Source: Stomoxys calcitrans
Lineage: Eukaryota > Arthropoda > Insecta > Diptera > Muscidae
Assembly (NCBI RefSeq): GCF_963082655.1
Contig: NC_081553.1
Span: forward strand, 22,010,197-22,074,196
Reading direction: 5' to 3'
Length of the DNA stretch: 64,000 bases
Positions 1 to 10,553 of this stretch are shown one piece after another. The position numbers were made by a program, and so were the translations under genes. How positions within the stretch are numbered: the first letter of the stretch is position 1; each line of letters opens with the position of its first letter. A model generated the notes under the pieces. It was not told where the DNA came from, ran no database searches, and saw only the letters and a list, made by a program, of their open reading frames with translations.

Positions 1-28
1 TTCGAATCCTGGCAAAATGATCAGAAAC
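1..28 (+). mobile_element. Remnant of tRNA-derived SINE head
   Basis: The window opens inside TTCGAATCCTGGC followed by AAAATGATCAGAAA. This matches the B-box region and following bases of the SINE seen complete on the minus strand at 10911-11225 (GGTTCGAATCC, then GGCGAGACCATCAGAAA). The left part lies outside the window and the right side is cut by the start of an A element. The short length limits confidence. Confidence 0.35.
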
Positions 29-164
29 AAGTTAAAGCAAAATTTGTCAGGGCCGAATATTATGTACCCTTCAACATGGATCGCATTAGTCGAGCTCTTT
101 TCCCGGTATCTCCTTTTAGGCGAACAAAGGATAAAAGAAAAGAATTGCTATCTTATTGGAACTA

Positions 165-402
165 TTGGGTTGCCCAAAAAGTAATTGCGGATTTTTCATA
201 TAGTCGGCGTTGACAAATTTTTTCACAGCTTGTGACTCTGTAATTGCATTCTTTCTTCTGTCGGTTATCAGCTGTTACTTTTAGATTGCTTTAGAAAAAA
301 AGTGTAAAAAAAAGTATATTTGATTAAAGTTCATTCTAAGTTTTATTAAAAATGCATTTACTTTCTTTTAAAAAATCCGCAATTACTTTTTGGGCAACCC
401 AA
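165..402 (+). mobile_element. Mariner-type MITE, copy 1 (complete)
   Basis: A 238-bp element with inverted termini TTGGGTTGCCCAAAAAGTAA and its complement, flanked on both sides by TA. Removing it together with one TA rejoins GGAACTA with TCAAGTTATGG, which is the uninterrupted family A sequence, so the boundaries are exact. The terminus shares AAAAGTAATTGCGG with the cecropia-type mariners (Hsmar1/MADE1). There is no coding capacity. Confidence 0.9.
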
Positions 403-659
403 TATATCAAGTTATGGTTCATTTCGGACCATAACTGAAATGAATATTGGAGACCATATTAGAAGTTCATATGCAAAATTGCAGCCAAGTCTAGTAAGAA
501 TTGCGCCCTTTAGGGGCTGAAGAAGAGATCCGATTGTTTGGGAGCTGTATTAGCCTATAGACCGATTCAGACCATATTCAAAACGTATGTTGAAGGTCAT
601 GGGAGAAGCCTTTGTACAAAATTTCTGCCAAATCGGATAGTAATTACGCCCTCTAGAGG

Positions 660-2600
660 CTCAAGAAGTCAATATCCAAGATCGGTTTAGGTGAACCATA
701 CTTAGCACAGTGGTTGGAAGTCATTACAAAACACGCCATGCTAAATTTCGGCCAAATCGGATAGAAATTGCTCACTGTAGAGGCTCAAGAAGTCAAGCCC
801 CAGATCGGTTTATATGGCAGCTTTACCAGGTTATGGACCTATTTGAACCATACTTAGCACAGCTGTTGAAAGTCATAACAAAACACCTCATGCAAAATTT
901 CAGCTGAATCGTATAATAATCGCGCCCTCTAGTGGCCAAGAAGTCTAGACTCTAGATCAGTTTATATGGCAGCTATATCATGTTATGAACCGATTTGAAC
1001 CATACTTACCACAGTTAATGAACATCATAACAAAATCAACATCGTGTAAAATTTCAGTCAAATCGGACGAGAGTTGCGCCCTCTAGAGGCTCAAGAAGTC
1101 AAGATCCCTGATCGGTTTACATGGCAGCTATATCAGTTTATGGACCAATTGGTACCATACTTACCACAGTTGTTGGAAGTCATAACAAAACACGCCATGC
1201 AAAATTTCAGCCAAATCGGGTAGAAATTGTTTACTTTAGAAGTCAAGCCCCAGATCGGTTTATATGGCAGCTTTACCAGGTTATGGACCTATTTGAACCA
1301 TACTTAGCACAGTTGTTGAAAGTCATAACAAAACACCTCATGCTAAATTTCAGCTAAATCGTATAATAATCGCGCCCTCTAGTGGCCAAGAAATCTAGAC
1401 TCCAGATCGGTTTATATGGCAGCTAAATCATGTTATGAACCGATTTGAACCATACTCAGCACAGTTATTGAAAATCATAACAAAATACATCGTGCAAAAT
1501 TTCAGTCAAATCGGACGAGAATACCGCCCTCTAGAGGCTCAAAAAGTCAAAACCCAAGATCGGTTTTTATGGCAGCTATATCAAAGCATGGACCGATTTG
1601 AACCATTCTTAGCGCAGTTGTTGGTAGTGATAACAAAACACCACGTGCAAAATTTTAGTCAAATCGGGCGAGAGTTGCGCCCTCTAGAGCCTCAAGAAGT
1701 CAAGATCCCAGATCGGTTTACATGGCAGCTATATCAGTTTATGGACCAATTTGTACCATACTTACCACAGTTGTTGGAAGTCATAACAAAACACGCCATG
1801 CAAAATTTCAGCCAAATCGGATAGAATTTGCTCACTGTAGAGGCTCAAGAAGTCAAGCCCTAGATCGGTTTATATGGCAGCTTTACCAGGTTATGGACCT
1901 ATTTGAACCATACTTAGCACAGCTATTGAAAGTCATAACAAAACACCTCATGTAAAATTTCAGCTGAATCGTATAATAATCGCGCCATCTAGTGGCCAAG
2001 AAGTCTAGACTCCAGATCGGTTTATATGGCAGCTATATCATGTTACGGACCGATTTGAACCATACTTAGCACAGTTATTGAAAATCATAACAAAACACAT
2101 CGTGCAAAATTTCAGTCAAATCGTACGAGAATAACGACCCCTAGAGGCTCAAAAAGTCAAGACCCAAGATCATTTTATATGGCAGCTGTATCAAAACATG
2201 GACGGATTTCAACCATACTTAGCGCAGTTGTTGGAAGTGATAATAAAACACCACGTGGAAAATTTCAGTCAAATCGGACGAAAATTGCGCCCTCTAGAGG
2301 CTCAAGAAGTCAAAATCCCAGATCAGATTATATGGCAGCTATACTGGACTATAAACTGATTTGAATCATATTTAACACAGTTGTTTCAAGTAATACCAAA
2401 ACACAACGTGCAAAATTTCAGTCAATTCGGACGAGAATAGCGCCCTCTAGAGGCTCAAGATGTCAAAACCCAAGATCGGTTTATATGGCAGCTAAATCTA
2501 GACATGGACCGATTTGAACCATACTTAGCGCAGTTGTTGGAAGTTGTATCAAAGATCGGTTTATATGGCAGCTATACCAAAACATGGACCGATTTGGCCC
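660..2600 (+). repeat. Tandem family A body units with ~600-bp higher-order period
   Basis: Units of about 153 bp recur, each with the palindrome CCTCTAGAGG followed by CAAGAAGTCAAG, a GATCGGTTTATATGGCAGC block, and AAAACAC...GCAAAATTTCAG. Blocks around 1121 and 1722 are near copies 601 bp apart, indicating duplication of groups of four units. Because 153 is a multiple of three, a frame may stay open for two to three units (for example 1435-1824). This is structural and not a gene. Confidence 0.8.
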
Positions 2601-2695
2601 ATTTACAATCCCAACAGACCTACACTAATAAAAAGTATTTGTGAAAAAATTTCAAGCGGCTAGCTTTACTCCTTCGAAAGTTAGCGTGCTTTTGA

Positions 2696-2998
2696 CAGAC
2701 AGGCAGGCGGACGGACAGACGGACGGACAGACGGACGGACAGAAGGACAGACGGACGGACAGACAGACGGACAGACGAACGGACAGACGGACGAACAGAC
2801 GGACGGACAGACAGACGGACGGACAGACAGACGGACAGACGAACGGACAGACGGACGAACAGACGGACGGACAGACAGACGGACGGACTGACAGATGGAA
2901 AGACGGACGGACTGACAGATGGAAAGACGGACGGACAGACGGACGGATAGACGGACGGACAGACGGACGGACAGACCGACGGACAGACGGATGGACAT
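2696..2998 (+). repeat. Expanded GACG/GACA microsatellite in A right end
   Basis: About 300 bp of tetranucleotides GACA, GACG and GAAC, in the position where other A copies hold only 15-30 bp. It has higher-order structure: a block beginning ACAGACGAACGG recurs 64 bp apart (2771 and 2835), and GACTGACAGATGGAAAGACG recurs 24 bp apart (2886 and 2910). The open frames on both strands are low-complexity shadows. Confidence 0.9.
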
Positions 2999-3114
2999 GG
3001 CTTGATCGACGATCAAGAATATAAATACTTTATGGGGTCTCAGACGCATATTTCGAGGTGTTACAAACAGATTGACGAAATCAGTATACCCCATCTTATG
3101 GTGGAGGGTATAAA

Positions 3115-4176
3115 TATCAATTTGCATATCTCCATTTAAGTTTCATAGGCAATGCTGTTATATTTTCTGAGCAAAGTGAAATTTCCTTCTTTGTAATATC
3201 AAGTGATGGACCTTATGATTTACGTGACACATAGTTTCCTAGGCATAACCTTACCCAAACATGCTTTAAGTTTGAATATCTTCAAGTAGTTTGCGCCATT
3301 GACATGTTTGCTCTTTACTCATAAAAAGTTTAAACGCTTATTTAAGCACCAAGTGTATGCTTGAGTAAATTTGACAATGAGTTCATTTTTGTTTTATGAA
3401 TACAAAATTGCATTAAATTTTTGAATATGCTCCCTTAAATCAGGGTGTTCTTTTGTCATCTTTCTCTGGTTAAGCTCTGGCGCTGCCATTCAAAGTTTAA
3501 TTTGCCAAGGTGTGGAAATTCATTTGAGTCACTGCCATTGTCACCATGGTTTTTGCGATTTTTTTTTTTTTTGTTTTATTTGCAGCATGACACTTCACAC
3601 GTTTCCAGTTCCGCTGTGTTGGGCAAGTGTCAAGTCTACCTCTCACTGCGGCCGCTTGGGGGAATATTTCATGGCCAGGTTATAATACTGTAGCAGCTTA
3701 AGCCCAACGGATGCCGCATCAGCTAGATTGGAAACTTTGGTGTTTGCCAAGAATTCGAAATGAATATTTAAAAATGTGACGCTCTTGTCTTCACATGAAA
3801 TTAATGATGTATGCGTGTGAGAATGTACTTTAGATTGCCGGTTTGCGTGTGTGTGTGTACATTGCGTGCAGGAATATTCACATAGGCTAAAAGAAATTAA
3901 GAAAACTCAAACTAAGGAAAAGATGTGGCAATTTACAACATGATAGGCAAATTTATATTTTTTTCCTACTTTCTTCGATTCAAGTGAGAAGGATGTAGCA
4001 TCTTAGCAACATACGTGGCTAAATTTTTAATTTTCTTATATTCAGTGTAGAAATTGTAAGCCAATTAATTTAAATTTGATAAATAATTGAGAGAAATCTT
4101 TAAAATATTTATTCGAAAGCGGATAAAAACGTGTTAAGTTTGGCCGGGTCAAACCCTGGGTTCCCATCATTATAGT
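3115..4176. other. AT-rich single-copy-looking island
   Basis: No recognisable gene or repeat body. It contains a T run near 3560 and a short GT run near 3848. Near 4124-4165 there is a decayed B-like left end (GTGTTAAGTTTGGCCGGGTC, then TTCCCATCA). The frame at 3445-3693 has no recognisable domain or coding signature. Confidence 0.5.
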
Positions 4177-4384
4177 AAAATGCAAATTTGACCATGAATG
4201 CTCCTTTAAGGAACAAGGGCAAACGTCTCACTTATCAATGAGTGCAGTCCTGATCAAGTTTGAAGCTCAATGGTAAGGGGTCTCCTTTTTACAGCCGAGT
4301 CCGTACGGGGTGCCACAGTGTGACACCTCTTTCGGGAGAAGTTTTTTTTTCATGGCATAGTACCTCACAAGTAACGCCAGCATG
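4177..4384 (-). mobile_element. tRNA-derived SINE, 5'-truncated body
   Basis: It matches the body and 3' end of the complete SINE at 10911-11225: AAAATGCAAATTTGACCATG at the 3' terminus, TCAATGAGTGCAGTCC, the TTTTTACAGCCGAGTCCG block and CATGGCATAGTACCTCAC. The tRNA-like head is missing, as in a 5'-truncated retrotransposition product. Confidence 0.75.
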
Positions 4385-4513
4385 CTGTTGCAATACAAAA
4401 AAGTTGCAATATTTACAGAATTTGGCGAAATTTGAAACTTTGAGTCATATTTTGATATAGATGCAATATTGATCTCCCGATTAAAGGCCATGGGCTCTTC
4501 AAAGCCTATTTTT

Positions 4514-4820
4514 ATTACTACCACCGTAGGGTAGGGGGTATATTTATTTAGTCATTCCGTTTGCAATATATCGAAGTATCAATTTTCGACCCCACAAAGT
4601 ATTGGGTTGCCCAAAAAGTAATTGCGGATTTTTTAAAAGAAAGTAAATGCATTTTTAATAAAACTTTATTTACACTTTTTTTCTAAAGCAAGCTAAAAGT
4701 AACAGCTGATAATTGACAGAAGAAATAATGCAATTACAGAGTCACAAGCTATGAAAAAATTTGTTAACGCCGACTATATGAAATATCCGCAATACCTTTT
4801 TGGGCAACCCAATATATAAA
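4514..4820 (-). mobile_element. Decayed A/B right end split by a MITE
   Basis: ACCACCGTAGGGTAGGGGGTATATTT followed by GTCATTCCGTTTGCAA and GACCCCACAAAGTA is the minus-strand right terminus of an A/B-type element. It is cut at the TA preceding the MITE at 4602-4812. Only a few bases of the remainder (TATATAAAAA) follow the MITE. Confidence 0.6.
4602..4812 (-). mobile_element. Mariner-type MITE, copy 2
   Basis: Both inverted termini (TTGGGTTGCCCAAAAAGTAA and its complement) and flanking TA are present. It is in the opposite orientation to the copy at 165-402 and about 27 bp shorter because of an internal deletion between the ATAAAACTT and TTTACACTTTTTT blocks. Confidence 0.88.
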
Positions 4821-6490
4821 AAGGTGATTTGTTAGCTATTATCTTTTGGAAAACATTGGTTTAAACAGCTCACGCACGTTTCGTGTTTTGCTTCACTGTC
4901 CAACATCTTCAGTCTGGTCTATCATTTAACCATGAATTGTCTTATAAACGAACAACGCTTGCAAATGACTGAATTTTATTATCAAAATGCGTGGTATGTT
5001 AAGAAAGTTCATCGCACATTTCCTCTTCTTCAGCGTCGAAACTCATTTTTGGCTTAATGGGTACGTAAATAAGCAGACTTGTCAATGTTGATGTGAAGAT
5101 CAGCCAGAAGCATTGCAAGAGCTACCAATGCATTCACAACAAGTAAAAAGGCGTTAAGTTCGGCCGGGCCGAACTTTGGATACCCACCACCTCGGGTATA
5201 TATGTAAACAACCTTTCATTCCGAATCTCGACCGATCTGGACCAAATTTACGAAGGAAGTCGAAGGGCTTTACACAACTCACTGTCCCAAATTTCATCAA
5301 AATCGGATACTAAATGTGTCTCTTTTGGGCCTAAGACCCTAAATCGGAAGATCGGTCTATATGGCAGCTATATCCAAATCTGGGCCGATCTGAGCCAAAT
5401 TGACGAAAGATATCGAAGGGCCTAACACAACTCACTGTCCCTAATTTCAGCAAAATGAATTATAAATGTGGCTTTTATGGGCCTAAGACCCTAAATCGGA
5501 GGATCGGTCTACATGGCAGCTATATCCAAATCTGGACCGATCTGGGCCAAATTAACGAAGAATGTCGGAGGGCTTAAACAACTAACTGTCCCAAATTTGA
5601 CCAAAATCGGATAATAAATGTGGATTTTATGGGCCTAAGACCCTAAATCGAAGGATCGGTCTATATGGGGGCTATATCAAGATATAGTCCGATTTAGCCC
5701 ATCTTCGAACTTAACCTGCTTATAGATAAAAAAAGAATCTGTGTAAAGTTTCAGCTCAATATCTCTATTTTTTAAGACTGTAGCGTGATTTCAACAGACA
5801 GACGGACAGACGGACGGACATGTCTAGATCGTCTTAGATTTTTACGCTGATCAAGAATATATATACTTTATAGGGTCGGAAATGGATATTTCGATGTGTT
5901 GCAAACGGAATGACAAAATGAATATACCTCCATCCTTCAGTGGTGGGTATAAAAAGTCACAGTTTGGTGCGGTTTATGGGCTGGTGGCATCATTGGACCG
6001 TACTTCCTCAAAGATGATGCGAATCGTAACGTAGTTGCGAATGGTGAGCACTATTCAACTTTGTCTTGAGATGATATTCAACTTGGCCAAAATACAAGAG
6101 CTTGACTTGCATGTCATGTGGTTTCAATAAGACGGTCCCACATGCCACATAGCACAAGGGACTTATTGAAATACGAGTTTGGTGAATATTTTATCTCACA
6201 TTTGGGACGCCTAGATCGTGCGATTTAATGCCCTTGGACTATTTTTTTTGGGGCTATGTTAAAGCCCATGTCAAGTTCGCTTCTATCGACGCATTGGGAG
6301 ATAACATTAAAGCATTTATTCGTGAGATACCGGCCGAAATGTTGGAAAGACTATGACAAAATTGGACTAAGCGGATGAACCATTTGAGGCGCACTCACGA
6401 TCAACATTTGCATGAAATAATCTTCAAAAATTTAATTATATTGACCGCACCATCGATTAAAATAAAGATTTCAGGCATTTTTCTGATTTT
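4821..6490 (+). pseudogene. Decayed IS630/Tc1/mariner-type transposon, copy 1
   Basis: The 5' terminus reads GGTGATTTGTTAGCTATTATC, matching the other copy at 12498. The frame at 4932 gives an N-terminal piece (MNCLINEQRLQMTEFYYQN), probably a helix-turn-helix region. A deletion then joins it to the catalytic region: VETHFWLNGYVNKQ, where relatives and the usual fold suggest the first catalytic Asp should be. A B element (5139-5955) interrupts the next part. Beyond it are VTVWCGLWAGGIIGPYFL, a DGPTCH block (second Asp) with an in-frame stop just before it, and CDLMPLDYFFWGYV (third Asp), then IREIPAEMLER. Stops and frameshifts throughout show it is dead. The product would have been a cut-and-paste DDE transposase acting in the nucleus. 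Confidence 0.8.
5139..5955 (+). mobile_element. Family B element inserted in a transposase
   Basis: A complete short B copy. The left end is AAGTAAAAAGGCGTTAAG, the hairpin TTCGGCCGGGCCGAA, then TACCCACCACCTCGGGTATA. Three body units follow with CCTAAGACCCTAAATCGG and ATCGGTCTATATGGCAGC. The right end has CAGACGGACAGACGGACGG, TCAAGAATATATATACTTTA and GGTGGGTATAAAAA. The flanks are both parts of one transposase frame, which fixes the boundaries within a few A residues. Confidence 0.88.
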
Positions 6491-6502
6491 TTATACCATC
6501 CA

Positions 6503-7530
6503 TCATAGTATGAAGGTATACTAATTTCCTCATTCTGTTTGTAACACCTCGAAATATGTGTCTAAGACCCCATAAAGGATATATATTATTGGTCGTCATG
6601 TCATTTTAAGTCGAACTAGACATGTCCCGCCGTATGTCCGTCCGTCCCTAGGTCAGTCTGCCGAAAGCACGCTAACTATCGAAGGAGTAAAGCTAGCCGC
6701 TTGCAAGTTTGCACAAATACTTTTTATTAGTGTAGGTCGGTTGGGATTAGGAAATGGGCCAAATCGGTCCATGTTTTGATATAGCTGCCATATAAACCGA
6801 TCTTGGGTCTTGACTTCTTGAGCATCTAGAGAGCGCAATTCTTATCCGATTTCATTGAAATTTTGCACGACGTGTTCTGTTATGATATCCAACAACTGTG
6901 CTTAGTATGATTTAAATCGGTTCATAATCAGGTATGGCTGCCATATAAACCGATCTTGGATCTTGACTTCTTGAGCCTATAGAGGGCGCAATTCTAGTTC
7001 GATTTGACTGAAATTTTGCACGTAATGTTTTGGTAGCACTTCCAACAACTATGCTTAGAATTGTTTACATCGGTCCATATTTTGATATAGCTGCCATATA
7101 AACCGATCTTGGGTCTTGACTTATTGAGCCTATAGAGGGCGCAATTCTTATCCGATTTAACTGAAATTTTGCACGTAGTGTTTTGGTAGCACTTCAAACA
7201 ACTACGCTAAGTAAGGTTTAAATCGGTTCATGTTTTGATATAGCTGCCATATAAACCGATCTTGGGTCTTGATTTCTTGAGCATCTGGAGTTCTTGACAC
7301 TCTAGAGGGCGCAATTCTTATCCGATTTTATTGAAATTTTGCACATAGTGTTTTGGTGTCACTTCCAACAACTACGTTAAGTATGGTTTAAATCGGTCCA
7401 TGTTTTGATATAGCTGCCATATAAACCGATCTTGGGTCTTGACTTCTTGAGCCTCTAGAGTAGGCAATTCATATCCGATTTTATTGAAATTTTGCACGTA
7501 AAGTTTTGGTAGCACTTCCAACAACTACGC
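6503..7530 (-). mobile_element. Family A right end and body, part of an A/B mosaic
   Basis: It starts with the minus-strand right end (TATACCATCCATCATAGTATG, GTCCGTCCGTCC slot, CGAAAGCACGCTAAC) and runs through five or so body units with CTAGAGGGCGCAATTC and GGTTTATATGGCAGC complements. At about 7530 the sequence switches abruptly to family B body (GACCGATCCGCCGATTTAGG), with no left A terminus. Confidence 0.75.
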
Positions 7531-7958
7531 TATAGATATAGACCGATCCGCCGATTTAGGGTCTTAGGCCCATAAAAGCCACATTTATTATCCGATTTTG
7601 TTGAAATTTGGGACAGTGAGTTGTGTTAGGCCCTTCGACATCCTTTGTCAATTTGGCTCAGATCGGTCCAGATTTGGATATAGCTGCCATATAGACCGAT
7701 CCTCCGATTTAGGGTCTTTGGCCCATAAAAGCCAAATTTATTATCCGATTTCGCTGAAATTTGGGACAGTGAGTTGTCTTGGGCCCTTCAACTTCCTTCG
7801 ATAAATTGGTCTAGATCGGTTCAGATTTGGATATAGCTGCCATATAGACCGATCCTCCGGTTGAGGGTCTTAGGCCCACAAAAGCCACATTTATTATCCG
7901 ATTTTGATGAAATTCGGGACAGTGAATTGTGTAAGGCCCATCGACATCCTTTGTTAAT
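7531..7958 (-). mobile_element. Family B body fragment joined to A
   Basis: About three B units, recognisable by GATTTAGGGTCTTAGGCCC, GGGACAGTGAGTTGTG and GGATATAGCTGCCATATAGA. There is no terminus on either side: the left joins an A body within a shared ATATAGACCGAT-like stretch and the right joins a truncated MITE. Confidence 0.75.
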
Positions 7959-8163
7959 TTAAAAGAAAGTAAATGCATTTTTAATAAAACTTAGAATGAA
8001 CTTTTATCAAATATACTTTTTTACACTTTTTTCTAAAGCAAGCTAAAAGTAACAGCTGATAACTGACAGAAAAAAAGAATGCAATTACTGAGTCACAAGC
8101 TGTGAAAAAATTTGTCAACGCCGACTATATGAAAAATCCGCAATTACTTTTTGGGCAACCCAA
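7959..8163 (-). mobile_element. Mariner-type MITE, copy 3, left-truncated
   Basis: The body matches copies 1 and 2 and the right terminus GGGCAACCCAA plus TA is intact. The left terminus is missing: homology begins at AAAAGAAAGTAAATGC directly after B sequence, so one end was lost by a rearrangement. Confidence 0.85.
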
Positions 8164-8275
8164 TATAACAACTGTGCCAAGTATGGTTCAAATCGGTCTA
8201 TAACCTGATATAGCTGCCATATAAACCGAGCTTGGGTCTTGACTTCTTGAGCCTCTAGAGGTCGCAATTATTAAC
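8164..8275 (-). mobile_element. Family A body fragment
   Basis: One A unit (CAACTGTGCCAAGTATGG, then a GATATAGCTGCCATATAAACC block and GCCTCTAGAGG). It ends where retrotransposon sequence begins near 8280. Confidence 0.65.
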
Positions 8276-8545
8276 CGCCTAAAATTTGGGTGCCGGGCCG
8301 TAACGGAGTAAGGGGATTAAAAGGGCGGACGATTTGGCGGTGAAGTCCAGAGGACTGCCGTCATTGAACTTGGTTTACCTGTAGCCTTTCGGGTCGACGC
8401 AGTCCGAATTAGGGGCATGGGCGACGAAAGCGCATGTAACACTGTGAACTGCGAAACAGTCGGTAGGATGGCGAAAATCCAATGGGGTGATCTGCATCGT
8501 GAGACGGCGAGGCTATTACTGAAAGGAAGTAAGAAGGAGTATACT
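8276..8545 (+). pseudogene. Non-LTR retrotransposon RNase H-region remnant
   Basis: Nucleotides such as TTTGGGTGCCGGGCCGTAAC, GGCGGACGATTTGGCGGTGA and TTTCGGGTCGACGCAGTCCG align by eye with the better-preserved copy at 48310-48480, where they encode a WVPAHSG...NEKADDLAVKAREL motif. Here frameshifts break the frame. That motif is typical of RNase H domains of I/LOA-like elements. Its 3' part is inverted-duplicated (8453-8635). Confidence 0.65.
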
Positions 8546-8635
8546 GCCCTCCTTCTTACTTCCTTTCAGTAATAACCTCGTCCTCTCACGATGCGGATCA
8601 CCCTATTGGATTTTCGCCGTCGTACCGACTGTTTC
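8453..8635. repeat. 87-bp inverted repeat with 9-nt loop (foldback)
   Basis: The arm 8453-8539 and the arm 8549-8635 are imperfect reverse complements, separated by TATACTGCC. Both arms come from the same retrotransposon segment (AAAATCCAATGGGGTGATC and TATTACTGAAAGGAAGTAAG and their complements). Transcribed either way it would fold into a long hairpin. Confidence 0.85.
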
Positions 8636-8640
8636 CCAGT

Positions 8641-8692
8641 CCCCTGGTGGGAATCGACCTCACGATCACGCTACCAACTCGGATACCGAGGC
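8641..8692 (-). mobile_element. Possible second tRNA-like SINE head
   Basis: On the minus strand the sequence reads GTATCCGAGTTGGTAGCGTG, then GAGGTCGATTCCCACC, resembling A-box and B-box of an RNA polymerase III promoter. No acceptor stem pairs, so it is not an intact tRNA gene. Confidence 0.3.
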
Positions 8693-8700
8693 GACCAAGA

Positions 8701-9890
8701 CAATAGTATGTTAGTGTAAATTTACTATTGACTTCTCCTACAGGCATGTTTCTGAGGAATTCATGAATTCATCCTTGATTCATATTTTCGCAAGGTAACT
8801 GCAAACAAACGTAAAATATTTAACAGTAATATATGCTAAAAATATGCACCACTTACATTTTGCTCTAGGCCCCACAAACCCAATTCACTCCCACACTTAT
8901 AAATACCCGCGAGTATGAGGATTGAAGTGTGTGTGTGCACAAGTATGCTGAACGTTACCATCACTCATATGTCACATGGTCCGAAAAATAAAATGCACAA
9001 TTTAATCACTCATAAAATGATGATGACGAAGATGATGACGATTGTTCACTGTGTTAAGCTGTTGTTCGTGTTGTAGCCTCTTACTTGCCTGTGGATATGT
9101 AAAATGCCTGTCAAAGTGAAATCAACAGCATGAGCCATTTAGCGCATTAACAACGACAGCAACAGTAGCAACGGCAACTTAACTCAAGTGCAAGCCCAAA
9201 CTTAACAAAATACCCAATAGCAAAAGCAACAACGACAGCCACACACGTTGAGGCTTGAATTGGTTTTCTTGCAACTCACTCGACTTGTAAGAAAAGCGAA
9301 AGCGAATATAAGAATATGAGTATGAGAAGGAATGAGAGAGAGAGAGCATCCAAATGCATCTGTCTTGACATGGTGGCAAAAGCTAAATGCTCAATTGCAA
9401 TGTAGCCCACTTGCTATCCGTAAACATTCACCCACAACACTTCACCACACACACACACAACACACATGTGTGTACTTATGCACACATAATTGCTTTCACA
9501 CTAATGCAGAGTGTTTGAGTTACACAAAGAAAAAAAAATAGTCTAAAATGGGCTTCTAAGAAGCTAAAACTGACACTTTGACAGTACAGCAAATATCAAC
9601 GTCAAATTGCATTCACACGCACACAACTACATACTTACATACATGTGGTGGGATAACGAGAGGAATTGTGGAAATGTGAATGGCGGCCCATGAAAAGAAA
9701 AGTGAGTTTGAAATGCGAATGTCATGTTTACACACATTGAAACCAAACATTGAAGTGAATACTCTAAACACTTACAGTGATGAGCAAAATTGTTATACAT
9801 TTTAGGGAGGGTAAACACGAAATTTTTTATTTAAAGATTTTTATGAATCAGCAAGTCATGTGCACATGTGCCAGATTTTTTTTTTTGGCC
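8701..9890. other. AT-rich single-copy-looking island
   Basis: It has short CA/GT runs near 9448-9472 and AG runs near 9335. No open frame carries recognisable domain features. It could be intronic or intergenic. Confidence 0.5.
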
Positions 9891-9904
9891 TGCACCTAAC
9901 AATG

Positions 9905-10553
9905 GTAAATCGGATGTTGGAGGTCATACCATGGACTTTGGAAATCATAACTAAACACTACATGGAAGATTTCTACCAACTCAGACAACATTTGGGAATT
10001 CCATGGGTTCAAAACGTCAACTCGGAAAATTAATTTATATGGGAACTATAAAAGGTTATAGGGGGAATTAGACCGCGGCTTCCAGGGGCTGACGATGACA
10101 AAATTTAAAATCGGTTAGTATGGAAGCTATTTCATATAATACACCGATTTTAATAATACTTGGCACGATCATTGGTAGTCTAAAGTGAACCCTACGCGCA
10201 AAATATTAGCTTTGTCAGATGATAATTGCAGCTTCAAGAGGCTGCAGAATTCAAGTCGAAGTACCATTTTATATGGGAGCTATATCCAAATCTTTACCGA
10301 CATGACCCAATTGCAATCGCAAATGAAGTACATCAACAAAAGGTATCTGTGCTACATTTCCAGCGACTAACTTTACCCGTTCGACCGCTATCGTGATATC
10401 CACAGTCGGACGGACAGATGAACTGACGGACATGGCTAGATCGACTTTGATTGTCAAAACGATCAAGAATATATATGCCTCATGAGGCCGCAGTTCTCTG
10501 TTTTGAAGTGTTTCGAACGGACTAGATTGGTATACCTCTATTCTATGGCGATA
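9905..10553 (+). mobile_element. Diverged A/D-like mini-me element
   Basis: Body pieces GGAGGTCATACCATGG, TTTATATGGGAGCTATATCC and GACTAACTTTACCCGTTCG lead to the right-end block GGACGGACAGATGAAC, ATGGCTAGATCGACTT, GATCAAGAATATATATGCC and a final TGGTATACC...GCGATAGATATGAGC. The hairpin left end is not identifiable. Confidence 0.6.

Larger units (their letters stand above)
27..3114 (+). mobile_element. Family A mini-me/DINE-like element, long copy
   Basis: The left end (about 27-120) has a decayed form of the family hairpin, then TATGTACCCTTCAACATGGATCGCATT and the TTTTCCCGGTATCTC block. The body (about 420-2600) is made of units carrying GCGCCCTCTAGAGGCTCAAG and ATCGGT...ACCGAT. The right end (2640-3114) carries the line ATTTCAAGCGGCTAGC, an expanded GACG/GACA array, TCAAGAATATAAATACTTTA and the closing GGTGGAGGGTATAAA. 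It encodes no protein. Diptera are known to carry mini-me/DINE-1 (Helentron-type) elements with a GTCY microsatellite and subterminal inverted repeats, and this fits that plan. A MITE at 165-402 interrupts it. Confidence 0.75.

Noticed and set aside
1435..1824. 129-codon frame with repeating RFxWQLYQxMDRFEP motif
   Set aside because: The family A unit is 153 bp (51 codons), so a stop-free frame extends by periodicity. The same peptide appears wherever A units occur, is broken in most copies, and lies in a non-coding element.
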